NCBI GenBank assembly: GCA_946807835.1 | Contig: OX327693.1 | Location: 7,023,501-7,087,500, forward strand | DNA: 64,000 bases | Direction: 5' to 3' | From: Ailanthus altissimus | Lineage: Eukaryota > Streptophyta > Magnoliopsida > Sapindales > Simaroubaceae | Shown here: positions 21,699 to 32,416 of the stretch, piece after piece | Layout: each line of letters opens with the position of its first letter | Position numbering within the stretch: the stretch's first letter is position 1 | Made by a program: the position numbers and the translations under genes | The notes under the pieces: model-generated | Seen by the model: only the letters and a program-made list of their open reading frames with translations | The model's database searches: none | What the model was told of the DNA's origin: nothing

Positions 21699-22341
21699 AT
21701 GGCGGATACGGTACTCCGTGACTATTAAAGTCGGTTTCTCAATTCCCTAAAAACTGTCCCTCAAACTATGCATCTCTTTTCTTTCATTCAAGATAGATCG
21801 CATTCTTGCCAACCTTAAAAAATATTTTCCTTCATTGCCTTAAAATGCTCTACTTAAGATTTACAAAGCACGGTGTGAAAGACTAAAGCTATTGATGTTG
21901 AGTAATACCCCTGTGGATCTTCGTTGGTTAATTAAAGCCAAGGTTCAATTATCTAGTGAGTTTGCAAATGATTTTATTTCTTATAAACCTAGTCTTAGAA
22001 GAATCTCTTATGCTAAAAGGCAACGAGTAAAAAGGTTACAAGTCTGTCATAAATGTGCTCGATGAAATTGTAACCGGAGTTGTTGTTCTTTAGGATTTGC
22101 ATCTAGAAATCGAGAAGACAAAATTCAGTTCATTAAGGATGGATTGAGTAAGGAGTCTTTGGATGATATCCTATTGACTCTTGAGACGCATCCCTGTGGA
22201 CTCGTGCAACGTGAACTTCTCGATTTATGGAACAAATTCAAAAATGAACATCAACGGTATAGTCTCGAGAATCTGACTCTAAAAGACCCTGTTTATCAAT
22301 TTATAAGAAAATTGGATGGGAAGCTTATCCCTGACCCATAG
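21699..22341 (+). pseudogene. Extra 3' open frame of the Gypsy element, function unknown
   Basis: Downstream of integrase a broken frame starts around the ATG at 21699. Its best preserved part is in one frame from 21856 to the stop at 22339-22341, with a single internal stop near 22063. It contains RCERLKLLMLSNTPVDLRWL, a lysine/arginine-rich patch ending in VCHKCAR, a cysteine group NCNRSCC, and a conserved-looking end (LETHPCGLVQRELLDLWNKF, YQFIRKLDGKLIPDP). The CxxC plus C..SCC pattern hints at metal binding. Athila/Tat elements often carry an extra frame here. No membrane segment of the kind expected for an envelope-like protein is seen, and I do not recognise the family. Confidence 0.6.
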
Positions 22342-22618
22342 AGGGTGTTTAAGCATTACTGGACATAAAACCAGAGGAAGATGTGAGCCACAATCACAAC
22401 TACTTGTAAATATATGTGTTTTTCTTTGTTTTATTTATTTATCAGCATCATCATTTTAGTTTATATTTGCTTAAGTGTCTCTCAGATTTATTTCTTTCGA
22501 ATAACTGGCGTTTCAGGTAATGTCTCCTATACTTTATCTCTTTCTATTTTAACATTGAGAACAATGTTTCATTGGTTTGGGGGGAGGATAGTAGACATAA
22601 GTTGTATTTGTTGGGTGT

Positions 22619-24980
22619 TGATTATTCTAGGGTGCTTGCATGTGAGTTGTGTTCATCATACAAAACTTATACATATATCATACATATATGTGTACAGCGA
22701 AAGATTAAAAATTGATACAATGAACACATGTAATACATATTTATCAAATGAAAAATGAGATTGAGAAATTTAACCCATGAAGCCTTTGGATTAATTTGCT
22801 TGAAGTCTACAATAAAATGAAACTTTGATCAATCCTAGTAATCAACAATGGTGGGTTTGGTTGTCTAGAATAGCAATATGTTTATCCAGTATTTAGTTTA
22901 ACTCTTAAACTTGATTCAAAGTTAAACTCTTTAACTTAGTTAAAATTGTTTTTCATTTTATTCAACTCTTGAATAAAAACAAATTTAATTCATGTTTTAA
23001 TGGCTAAATTAATTGTAGAAGATGATGAATAGAAAATGTTTTCAACTCTTGAAACATTTCAATTTTCGTTCTTTATTTCTCTCTTAATTTTCTAGCCAAC
23101 CAAAAATAATTAACATTTATTTTAATCAAATTAAATTAATTTATTTTATCTTTTGTTCAACTCTTGAACAATTAAAACAAATCTATTTTAGTTATTACAT
23201 TTAGTAATCATTTATATATTTGTTTTGTTGTTCTAACACTTAAAACACAAAACAAAGAATTTCAATTTCTCAAATTGAAATGGCCACCAAAATTACAAAA
23301 TCTAAAAACTTAAAACTTATTGATTTTGAATTTCATTTCCCTTTATATACTAATGCATAAATTTTAAACTAATTTGAATTTCATTTGCATTTAATTTAAC
23401 TTAACCTAACCTTAGTTAACATTTAACCTTAGTTAAGTTAGTTTAACTTAACCCTTAAGTTAATAAATATTTAAATATTCTAACCATAGTTAACTAACTT
23501 AACCATAGTTAGGTTAACCTTTACTTAACCATTAAGTAAGTTAACTTAACTTAACTATATGGTTAACCTTTAACCATAGTCAAGTTAAATCATTTATTTA
23601 ATAATTAAATAAATAAATATTTATTTTAATTATTTAACAATTAAATAATCATAAAGTGAAATTACTTTTATATCCTTACTAGATTACCAAGTTAACCTAA
23701 AGTGAGTCCCACCATTTAACCATATACTTTAGTTAACTTAACCTTAATAATTTGCTGAATTATACTGTATTGAACAATTCAATACGGTAAACTACCCAAG
23801 TGCTTAAAGAGTACATTTCATATTGGGACTCTCTAGGTCTACACCCGATTTGTCAAATGGAACTATTCTAATAATCCGTAATTGATGCCTCACGCACACG
23901 TTACGAATATTACAAATCAGCATGTTAGACCATACAAGTTGAGGTCATAACATATACATATAATCCTTCCATCATTTATACCCTGGATGTGCGAGGATAT
24001 AGATCAACATCGTCAAATCCCCATTTGCTCATCCATTATCTTATCTCCAGATTCGTATCTCGATAAACAATATATGCAGACATTTTTGCTATATTGTTTA
24101 ACCCTACGAAAAACTCTTTTCTTGGGTTTATGCTTGTGGCCACAAGACTTTATGAAATACAATCTTGGAGCATCGGATATAAAACTTACCTACGTAAGCT
24201 GACGGATCCCGTATCTACGCACACCGGACTCCATGAATATCGAACCATACCCAACGACACATAGCGGTCAGACCATAAAAGGTCTCAGACATATGTAGAA
24301 CCAAAGTATGATGGATCACTCACAAGACCACTGTGGCACTCAGGTCAAAGGATCATGAATACTACTTAACTCGAGAGGACCTTCCTTTAACGGCTTCATA
24401 GGATATCTATTGGGGTCCTCGTGAGTCTGTTCAGTATCCAATCCTTACTGGATACCTGCATGCCTATACAAGCTCTAAACTCATGGTCAGCTAAGAACAA
24501 CCATCTGAACCAGTCAGATATAGACATACACTAATCTATATAATGTGAATTCACTGATAGATCTGCATTGGTGATCATAGATCAGGAACATTATGTTTGA
24601 GACATACTTACATAATGATATTTCTTAGCACTTATTGCAACTCTTAGCAACTATATCATTACAAGTATACTCTCACGTCTTTGTCCCATTATAGACAAGG
24701 TTCTAACTCTTTAAAGCTCGCTGACTGTTATAAACTGATAACTCTTAATAGTGCTAACTCGTAGTATTTATAACTCTCAGCTTTGCTAACTATTAGTTCT
24801 GGTCTAAACTCCTTTAGACTAGATCTGAACTCTTTCAGATCAAATAGTGTCTGTAATGTTACAAGTATTATACCATATAAATATGATATTAATAATTTTT
24901 ATTCAAAATATTTATCGTATAAATATTAACAATTAATATTCATACAATATTGGAATAGCACATGAGCACCAGCTCCAACA
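22619..24980 (-). mobile_element. Solo LTR of the outer Copia family, reversed, inside the Gypsy element
   Basis: On the minus strand it starts TGTTGGAGCTGGTGC, like the right LTR of the outer element at 32417 (TGTTAGAGTTGGTGC), and follows it in order throughout. It is 2362 bp, against 2330 bp for that LTR. A perfect five-base duplication GTATT lies on both sides (22614-22618 and 24981-24985). The terminal sequence at 22619 is TGTTGGGTGT, slightly changed. With a full LTR and no internal domain it is a solo LTR. The short frames at 22414-22758 and 23987-24202 are incidental. Confidence 0.9.
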
Positions 24981-24985
24981 GTATT

Positions 24986-26128
24986 TTGAATTCCAAGAAA
25001 AAAAAAGTAAGGAGTAAACTAAAATAATGATGCTAATATATACTCTCGATTAAAATGGCAGAGTAAGGAGTTTTATTTCTAACTTTTGAAAAGCATTTTA
25101 ACTAACTTTTTGTTGTTTTGTTTTATGTTTCAAGTATTTTTGTTTATTACTTGTAGTTTTGGTCATTATTGTATAAAGGAATATGCTTTTCTGCCTAGGT
25201 ATGATTTCAAAATTGTTTAAGTTGAGTCACTGTTTCTATTTAGGTTACTAAAAAATGACTTCCAAAATATTTTTGAGCACGATGCTAAGTCTTGTGGTAA
25301 GACGAATGATTCAATTTATATAGCCATGAGAATTCTCACGTTTAAGTATATATTTTTCTAATCTCACATATCTTTTGTGAGTAAGTAGAAAGGTAGAGAA
25401 AATAACTTATAAACCTTCATTGATCCTTTGAATTAGTTAATTTTTGTTTAGATTGATATTATTTAAATTATGGAATAAGTTGGTTGCATTTGTGTATAAT
25501 ATAATTTGGTGAAAAACTTTTATAATGCTTCCTTGTATTCTTCAAAAATACAAAAAAAAGCAACATACCAAAAAAATGAAAAAAAATAAAAAGAAAAAAA
25601 AACTCAGAATCAATTTAGTTTAATAAAGTCTTCATTTAATTTTAAAACACAATTTTTTTGTAAGGCAGTTTTCTCACCAAGCTATATTAGTATTATTCTT
25701 ACAAGACAATTGAAGTCCTAAAGCTAATACATGTTAAGAATAATTGATTTCTAAACAATTAATTTTCCTATCTCTTGACCAATGTTAGTTTATATGTCTA
25801 TCCTTAAAATTGACTTTTTCTTGAGTGCTTAACTGTTTTTCAACTCTATGAGAGAAATCTTAACCCTTTAAACAATCATACACTTGTGAGAATATGGAGT
25901 TGTGGCTTTTACTTGGAGAAATTCTCAAGACTATATCTGTTGTGGTTTGTGTTAAGATGGTTACGGCTTAGTTCACGTACACACAATTTTTAGAAGTTAT
26001 AATTCAAAAAAAACCATAATAGCAACAGTGATCTTGAACTGACTTTTTGTTTGAAATGCTTAGGTAGTTTTGCATATTCGATTTACGCTTGAATTGCTAG
26101 AGACTAGCAATAAGCTGGTTGGGGGCTG
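24986..26128 (+). mobile_element. Non-coding 3' region of the Gypsy element
   Basis: No coding frame is seen. The stretch resumes the Gypsy internal sequence after the solo LTR and ends in a purine-rich GGTTGGGGGCTG at 26117-26128, which stands directly before the right LTR and is the likely polypurine tract. Long 3' non-coding regions are usual in this lineage. Confidence 0.6.
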
Positions 26129-27605
26129 TGATGAACACATGAAAATGCATATTTGTTAAGAGATTTAGTTATCATTTAATGTCACTAATTTTAGCATTTT
26201 CTTGTATTTTTAGCTTGAAATAAAAGGTTCTCCTTAAATTGTGATTAATGAATGTTATTTACACAAGTTTAGGTAAAATAGACATAACTCTTAATGTAGA
26301 AATTGAAATGAAGTAATTCTTGAACTTGGAGTAACATGACTCAATCTTACACAAACTTGAAGAATAGTTTAAAAGCCAAATCTAACATGTTATGGGCCAA
26401 AAATTGAGATACAATATAATCGGGCTATAACTTTCGCTCAGCTTGACCCAACTCATGTATTTGGACCATATCTCATAAACTACTTACTCAATTGGTATAA
26501 TTCTTAAAGTTGTGAAATATTGACTTAATTATCAACAACTCTTATGTTGATGGTAAAGTCCACATCAGCCGTTATCATGGACCATATTGCATTGCAAGTG
26601 GATAAAGAGGTTGTTAGCCAAAATCTGATGTATCTTTGGGATTTTGCTCATATCTCATTGGAAACTCTTCCAATTTGCATGAATTCGGTGCCTATGGAAA
26701 GAACAGACAAAATTATACAACTCTTATGTCGGCTACAGAGGCTACATCGATCATTTACATTATCAAAAATGTACTACAAGTAAGTGAACAAGGTATTGGC
26801 CTAAATTATTGAAGATTGATGTCACATTTCCATTCATTGCCTATATAAGGACACTCTTAGTACATTTTTAATATTAGATAATTCTCTCTTATTTTCTTCT
26901 CATTAACATGTATTGTCAAGAGCTACAAATGTTTGTAAGTTATATTATGCTTAAACTCTTATCTATTTTATTTTCTATAATCCAAAGGTTATAATTCTCA
27001 TGTTTCATATATTTTCAGTCATGCTTTCTTTATAAAATTCTTATTGAATTATAATTGTTATTAGTTACATTATTTTATATGTTAATTTTTTACTGCAATA
27101 TTGTCAATTAATATATTATCAATCTTAGATAACATGTAAAGGCAATAAATGTTTGATATTCAAGTTGATCTTTTACTGCAATATTTTCAAAATGATATGT
27201 CGTCGATTTTAGATAACTTATATAAATGAACATAATTTATGTTAATGTTTGCAAAGAGTTTGGTCACATCAAATACACATGTTATCAAATGTGCTATATT
27301 TTACATATCTTCCGATTGATTGTTTAGATGTAAAACTGTCAATTGAGTTATAAACATTAAATCAAAGTGTAGAGTAGATTTATAAAGCATAATTATAATT
27401 CTCGAAGCCTTGTTTAAATCATCATAAGACATTTTTCTCAATTCATAGGCAATCTTATCTCATCTATTTAAATCAATTAATTAATTTTCTCCTTTACTAC
27501 TACTTTAATATTTTACTTCACCAACGTATTTTGCCAAAAGCTTCCTCGTGGGATCGACACCTCAATCTATACTGCGATAGCCGCATTACATTTTGAGCGT
27601 AAACA
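26129..27605 (+). repeat. Right LTR of the Gypsy element
   Basis: This LTR is 1477 bp, starts TGATGAACAC and ends GCGTAAACA, followed by GAGAT. A TATA box (CTATATAAGG) lies at 26841-26850. Compared with the left LTR it has lost sequence near 26915 (the GTAATTTAGGCTAG.. stretch) and one unit of the repeat near 27440. The open frame at 26544-26783 is an incidental frame of the LTR. Confidence 0.9.
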
Positions 27606-27920
27606 GAGATACTAAGGGATCTTATAGGATCATTGATGATGTAAGAAGATACTTAGTGATCTATATCAATAATAAAAAGCTGGATTATGGATCCTCTGTG
27701 GACGTAAGCAATTTTAGGCTGAACCACATATATCTTGTGTCTTGTTAATTGGTTTATTTTCTTTATCTTTATTGGTGTGTTAATCTTATGTGTTCTTACT
27801 TATGGTGTGAGTTATAATTTTTTGCTGCACATAGAATAAAAGGGGTATCAAGGTTGTGACTTAGTTGATGCCTTAGGGGTGTCAAACTTAAGTGCATGGC
27901 CTGATATCCGCAACAGTTCT

Positions 27921-28389
27921 TATATTGGTTGGCCACCAAAGAGTAATAAGAGAAATTATTTTGTTTATATAAGAGTTATATTAAAAAAATAATTTCTATT
28001 ACTTTGAAAGAAATATATTAGTTAAAGTGTTTAGTTAATATTAATAGTTTAAGTATTAAACTATAAATTAAGAATTAATCTAAATGGTTTAAGTGTTAAA
28101 CTAGTGCTAAAAATTTTATGCTGCTATTCTAGTAACTTAAGCCAACCCCGTTGAGTCCTAGAATTGTCAACGAGTCCATTTCAAGTGGTATTTCAGCTTA
28201 TACCATTCCAAAGGCTTGCAAGGTAACTATTCTCAATAATAGTATTAATGTGATTAATATCTGTTTAGTTTTATTAATGTAATGAAATGTAATATTTATT
28301 GTGTTCGTCATTTCAAAAATTAGATTTATACCTTCCGTTGCGCATGTTTATGTAATGGACACAAATACCACATTGAATTGACCCCAACA
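27921..28389 (+). repeat. Left LTR of the outer Copia element, second retained part
   Basis: It resumes at TATATTGGTTGGCCACCAAAGAGTAATAAGAG, which matches the right LTR at about 34198, and ends TTGACCCCAACA at 28389 like the right LTR at 34746. Confidence 0.85.
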
Positions 28390-28980
28390 CTCTTAGTCAG
28401 ATTGAATTGTATTTCATTATAAGATAATGTTATACATGATCCGTTTTGTCAATATGATGTTAGATGGAATACCATGGTCTTTGCCTAAGATTGCTACAGT
28501 GTGAAGGACTTAGTCGATATGATTTTGACTATACCGATTAAACATGAGATGAGGCAAATATATGTTGCCCTAGATTGCTACAGTGTGCAGGTTGTATCGG
28601 TAATATATATTTGATAATTGACAAGTTAATATAGGATACACTTATCCTAGATCGCTATAATATACAGATAAAATGTATTTCAGATCAAGAGTAAGAGTTG
28701 CATGAGATATAATTGACAAGGGTTGTCTACCTTTTAGATTTACAAAGGCCTAGATTGCTATAGTCTGTGATCAGAGTAAAATGACAATAGGGTACACTTC
28801 TCACTATATAATTTAAAGAGTTTAAACTATCATTTTCCCGTTTGAGAGATTAAATAGATTATATAAAGCAGTGAGATGGTGTTTTAGATTTAAAAATGTA
28901 TAATAGTTATACTTATGATCTAAAATGTTATTAATTAATGATTAAAAATGTTCTACTACACATCTCTTATTTTTTATTAT

Positions 28981-29057
28981 AGAGATAAGATATTTATCTT
29001 ATAGTGATAAGATACTTGTCTTATAGTGATAAGATACTTATCTTATAGAGATAAGAT
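28981..29057. repeat. Tandem 22-bp self-complementary repeats
   Basis: Three units of the form AGWGATAAGATAYTTRTCTTAT (28981-29002, 29003-29024, 29025-29046) and a partial fourth stand head to tail. Each unit is nearly palindromic around TAAGATA..TATCTTA. Confidence 0.8.
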
Positions 29058-30677
29058 AAGTACAAGCAATCCGTTAGAATATTTCATCAACGTACGTCAA
29101 CTATTGGGTACCAAAGAATATTTAGACTTACTAATGAATCTGTGAATAGTTTTAGATTCAGAAAAATTTAGATGTATTATTTGATATATCCAAATCACGA
29201 ATAGAGAATAGACACAATGAAAAATGTCTTTACTGTAATGAGGTTTAAATAGTAAGCATTACTGCTCAAGACACCTTCACTTATAATAGATTGACTCATT
29301 AGATATCTGTTTACCAAACATTAACATTTCATTAGCAAATATTACTAGAAGTATAGTGGTATGAGATACCGTATGTCCTTATCATATCTACAAGTTGTTG
29401 CATAATTTGAGGAATACAATGAAGCTAAGAAACGAGAAGTATAGCTTCTCGTATGATATAGAGATTTTCTAGACGTGAAAGTTGTTAAGACCTTTTGTCA
29501 CCTCTTCATTCTAGCAGCAGCATTATGTTGTAAAATAGTTATTTTGTACCAAACCTTATTAGGCAAATCATATCACTCCTTATATTTGATAGAGAAGGTT
29601 ATCATAGAAATATTAGGAATAATTCATTGTGTTTATGTCATGAAGATCATGTTTTGCTTACTAATTGTTAGGTACAAAATGACTGTTATATCTTAAATAC
29701 AACAGAAAATGCCTTGAATGTCCAGGTGAACAAAATGAATAATAGTTTGAGAACTTTGAATAATAATGAATAATGGCACATAAGATTAGGTCATGTAGTC
29801 GTGAGAAAACTATCTCGTCTGATTACGGATAGTCAGATACTTGATCTAACTAGAGAACCTTGGCCAGTTTATAAATTCTAAATTCAAGGGAAAATAATCA
29901 AATCCTCATGTAGGTATTGGACACTAAAGCCATTGATTTATTGAAACTGGTACATAGTAATGTATTTAGTCTAAGAAATTATACTGTCATTGGTTAATTT
30001 CAATACTTCATTATCTGCATAATGATTTATCACCATACGGACATGTGTTTCTAGGAAACACGGGTTAGGTTGAAAGCTTTTGAAATGTTCAAAAGGTTTT
30101 GACAATAAAGTAGAGAAATAAACCCTTGTGTGTATTGAATGCCTTCGATTAGATCGAGGTAGTTTATGCATAAGTAGAATATTCACATATTATTTAAATG
30201 AGAATACGATTCTCACTTAATATAATCCTCCAGTTACTCTTCAACACAAAAGTGTCTTGGCGTAAAGGAATCAAACTTTATTAGACACAGTTTAATTGAT
30301 ATTAAGCTTTATTGATCTTTTATAATATCTATAAAACTATGCTTTAGAATTTGCTGCTCAAGTATTGAACGTAGTTCTATTGAAACCTAGTCCTTCTACT
30401 CTATATAAGATATAGACTAAAGGGAACTGAGTCTTAAGTATATTAAGGCTTGAAGTAGTTTTGTTTACATAAAGTTCTATGCAACTAGATAAACTTGCAC
30501 CCAAGAGGTACAAGTATCGATTTATTGGGTATCCCATGCATTTGATGGGATACTAGTACTATAATCTAGAGGAACAAAACATGTTCGTTTCTGGTAACTT
30601 TACTTTCCTAGAGAAAGAGTTTCTCATGGGTCATGGGGGTTGTGAAATAATTGAACTTGATAAAGTCAATCAGAAAA

Positions 30678-30701
30678 TATATATATATATATATATATAT
30701 A
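30678..30701. repeat. AT dinucleotide microsatellite
   Basis: An alternating AT run within the dead Copia pol; it carries no other signal. Confidence 0.85.
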
Positions 30702-32416
30702 AAAACCAACGGTGGAATTTTAAGTTCAAATAAGTAAAATACCTTTACTACACTCTTCCCATGGGTTAAAAATGATATCAAGCCACCAATTAGATATGCT
30801 TGATACCTGAAGGTGCCATTGATATTTTCTTAGTTGAAGAAAATTATCTTTTGAATTATAGAGAGGTGATGTTTGACATCGATTCGAGAAAATGACAATA
30901 TGCCATAAAATCTGATATTGACTCTACGCATAACAATCAAGTCTAGGACTTGGTTGTGCTTGTTATGGAAATTGTTCCTATTTATTATAAAAGAGTTTAC
31001 ACAGTGGAAGCATGGGAATATAAAGGTAAAGACCTTTAAGGCCCGACTAATAATAAAAAGGTATACTCATAGATCTATGATCAAAAATGAGAAAACCTTT
31101 TTACCAGTAACCATGCTAAAGTTAAGTCAGGATTTTGTTGGCTATTGCAGCATATTAAAATCTTGAGGTCTTGCCGATGGGTATAATAACAATATTCTAG
31201 TATATATATCTTGAATAATAAATATACATGAAATAACTTGAAGGTCTTACATTTAATCTAATATGCAAACTAAGGAAGTCTATTTATGGACTTGAGCTAT
31301 TTTTCGGGGTTGGAATATTCGTTTTGATGACAAAATTAAAAAGTTTGATTTCATCAAGAACAAAAAGGAAGCGTGTGTGTTCAAGTGGGAGCATGATTAT
31401 CTTTCTAGTTCTCTACGTAAAGACATATTCAATGTCGAAGATGACATTGATATGTTGCTAGTCAATCAGATAAAGAGTTATTTAAGTAAGAACTACTCCA
31501 TAAAAGATTTGGGAGAGACTTCTTGTATACTAGGTATAAAATTTTATATAGATAGAGTTAAGATGTTGATAAGACTCTCTCAATCTTCGTACATAGACTA
31601 TATTCCTGGAAATGTACAACTTAATTAACTGTGAGACAATTAACGTGCCTTTCAAACATAGTATTCATTTTCCTAAGAAAAATTATCCTTGGGAAGAAGA
31701 TAAAAGGGTTAGAGTGTCTAACTTATTATATACATCAACTAGGAGTAGCTTGATACATGTCATGTTATGTACTATACCCAAACTTTTATGGTTGTAAGTG
31801 TTATGAGCTGATATTGGTCTCATCCAGGTCACGACCATCAGATGGCCATGAAACATATCTAACGTACCTAAGAGGTATAGAGGATAAGTTTTAAAATAAT
31901 TGAGAAAGTTTCATACAAGTGAAGGAACACACATATTCAGACCTTTCGTCTGATCCAGATCGTAAAAAGTCTACTTCTGGTTATGTATTTCTCCATATCA
32001 GTGCTGGAGCTAGTTGAACATATGTAATATAGATGTCCATAGCTAATTTTTCCTTGGAGGTAGAATATGTTGCAGCTTAAAAAGCATACAAAATAAAATA
32101 CTATGGATATTTAAGGTAGTTGCAGAGCTTAGAAAGTTTCAAGCTCAATGGATCATATCTAACAATAATACGACAATAATGGAGTAATTGCTTAAGCTAA
32201 TGAGCCATAAGGCACACCAATATTCTGATAATGTAGACTATGAGTACCACATAATTAGACAATTCTTGACTACTAGAGATGTAATAGTATTTAGGATACA
32301 TTCCAAGGATAAAATAGTGGACCAACTCAGGCCTAAATGCTTAGTGTGTTTGATAAACACATGGAGTGTATTGGTATGAGATACTAGTACGGATGGCACT
32401 AAAGCAAATAAGAGTT

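Larger units (their letters stand above)
15852..27605 (+). mobile_element. Athila/Tat-like Gypsy retrotransposon lacking reverse transcriptase
   Basis: Two long LTRs (15852-17494 and 26129-27605) flank an internal region, with a perfect target duplication GAGAT at 15847-15851 and 27606-27610. The first LTR starts TTATGAACAC where the second has TGATGAACAC, so the terminal TG has mutated. A primer-binding-like TTGGTGCCGTTGCCGAGGAG at 17499-17518 resembles the tRNA-Asp-type site of Athila/Tat elements. Coding order is gag, zinc knuckle, protease, integrase, then an extra 3' frame. Reverse transcriptase and RNase H are absent. A reversed solo LTR (22619-24980) sits between the 3' frame and the right LTR. 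Stops and frameshifts are present, so it could move only with help from a relative, if at all. Confidence 0.88.
15146..27915 (+). mobile_element. Second-family solo LTR, split by a Gypsy insertion
   Basis: The pieces 15146-15851 and 27611-27915 join to about 1.01 kb of LTR that starts TGTTAC and ends CCGCAACA. It is bounded by a perfect five-base duplication GTTCT (15141-15145 and 27916-27920). A second copy of the same LTR lies at 47611-48606 in the other orientation. A TATATAAAC box near 15557 gives the direction. No internal domain of this family is present, so it is a solo LTR left by recombination between the two LTRs. The open frame at 15224-15544 lies inside the LTR and is not a gene. 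Confidence 0.88.
28390..32416 (+). pseudogene. Internal region of the outer Copia element: broken pol
   Basis: Pieces seen in order are a GAG-pre-integrase stretch near 29780 (WHIRLGHV-like), integrase-like debris, a reverse transcriptase start near 30990-31060 (KTFKARLIIKRYTH), a LRKSIYGL-like segment near 31270, a frame at 31377-31628 with VEDDIDMLLV (the usual YVDD motif reads VEDD) and SYLSKNYSIKDLGETSCILGIK, and an RNase H segment SDPDRKKSTSGYVF near 31960. These belong to Copia polyprotein order (integrase before reverse transcriptase). The many stops and frame changes mean no product is made. The first kilobase could not be assigned to gag. Confidence 0.75.

Noticed and set aside
21699..22341. 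Envelope-like gene in the Gypsy element
   Set aside because: The position fits, but there is no signal peptide or membrane segment, and cysteine motifs of this kind do not indicate an envelope protein.
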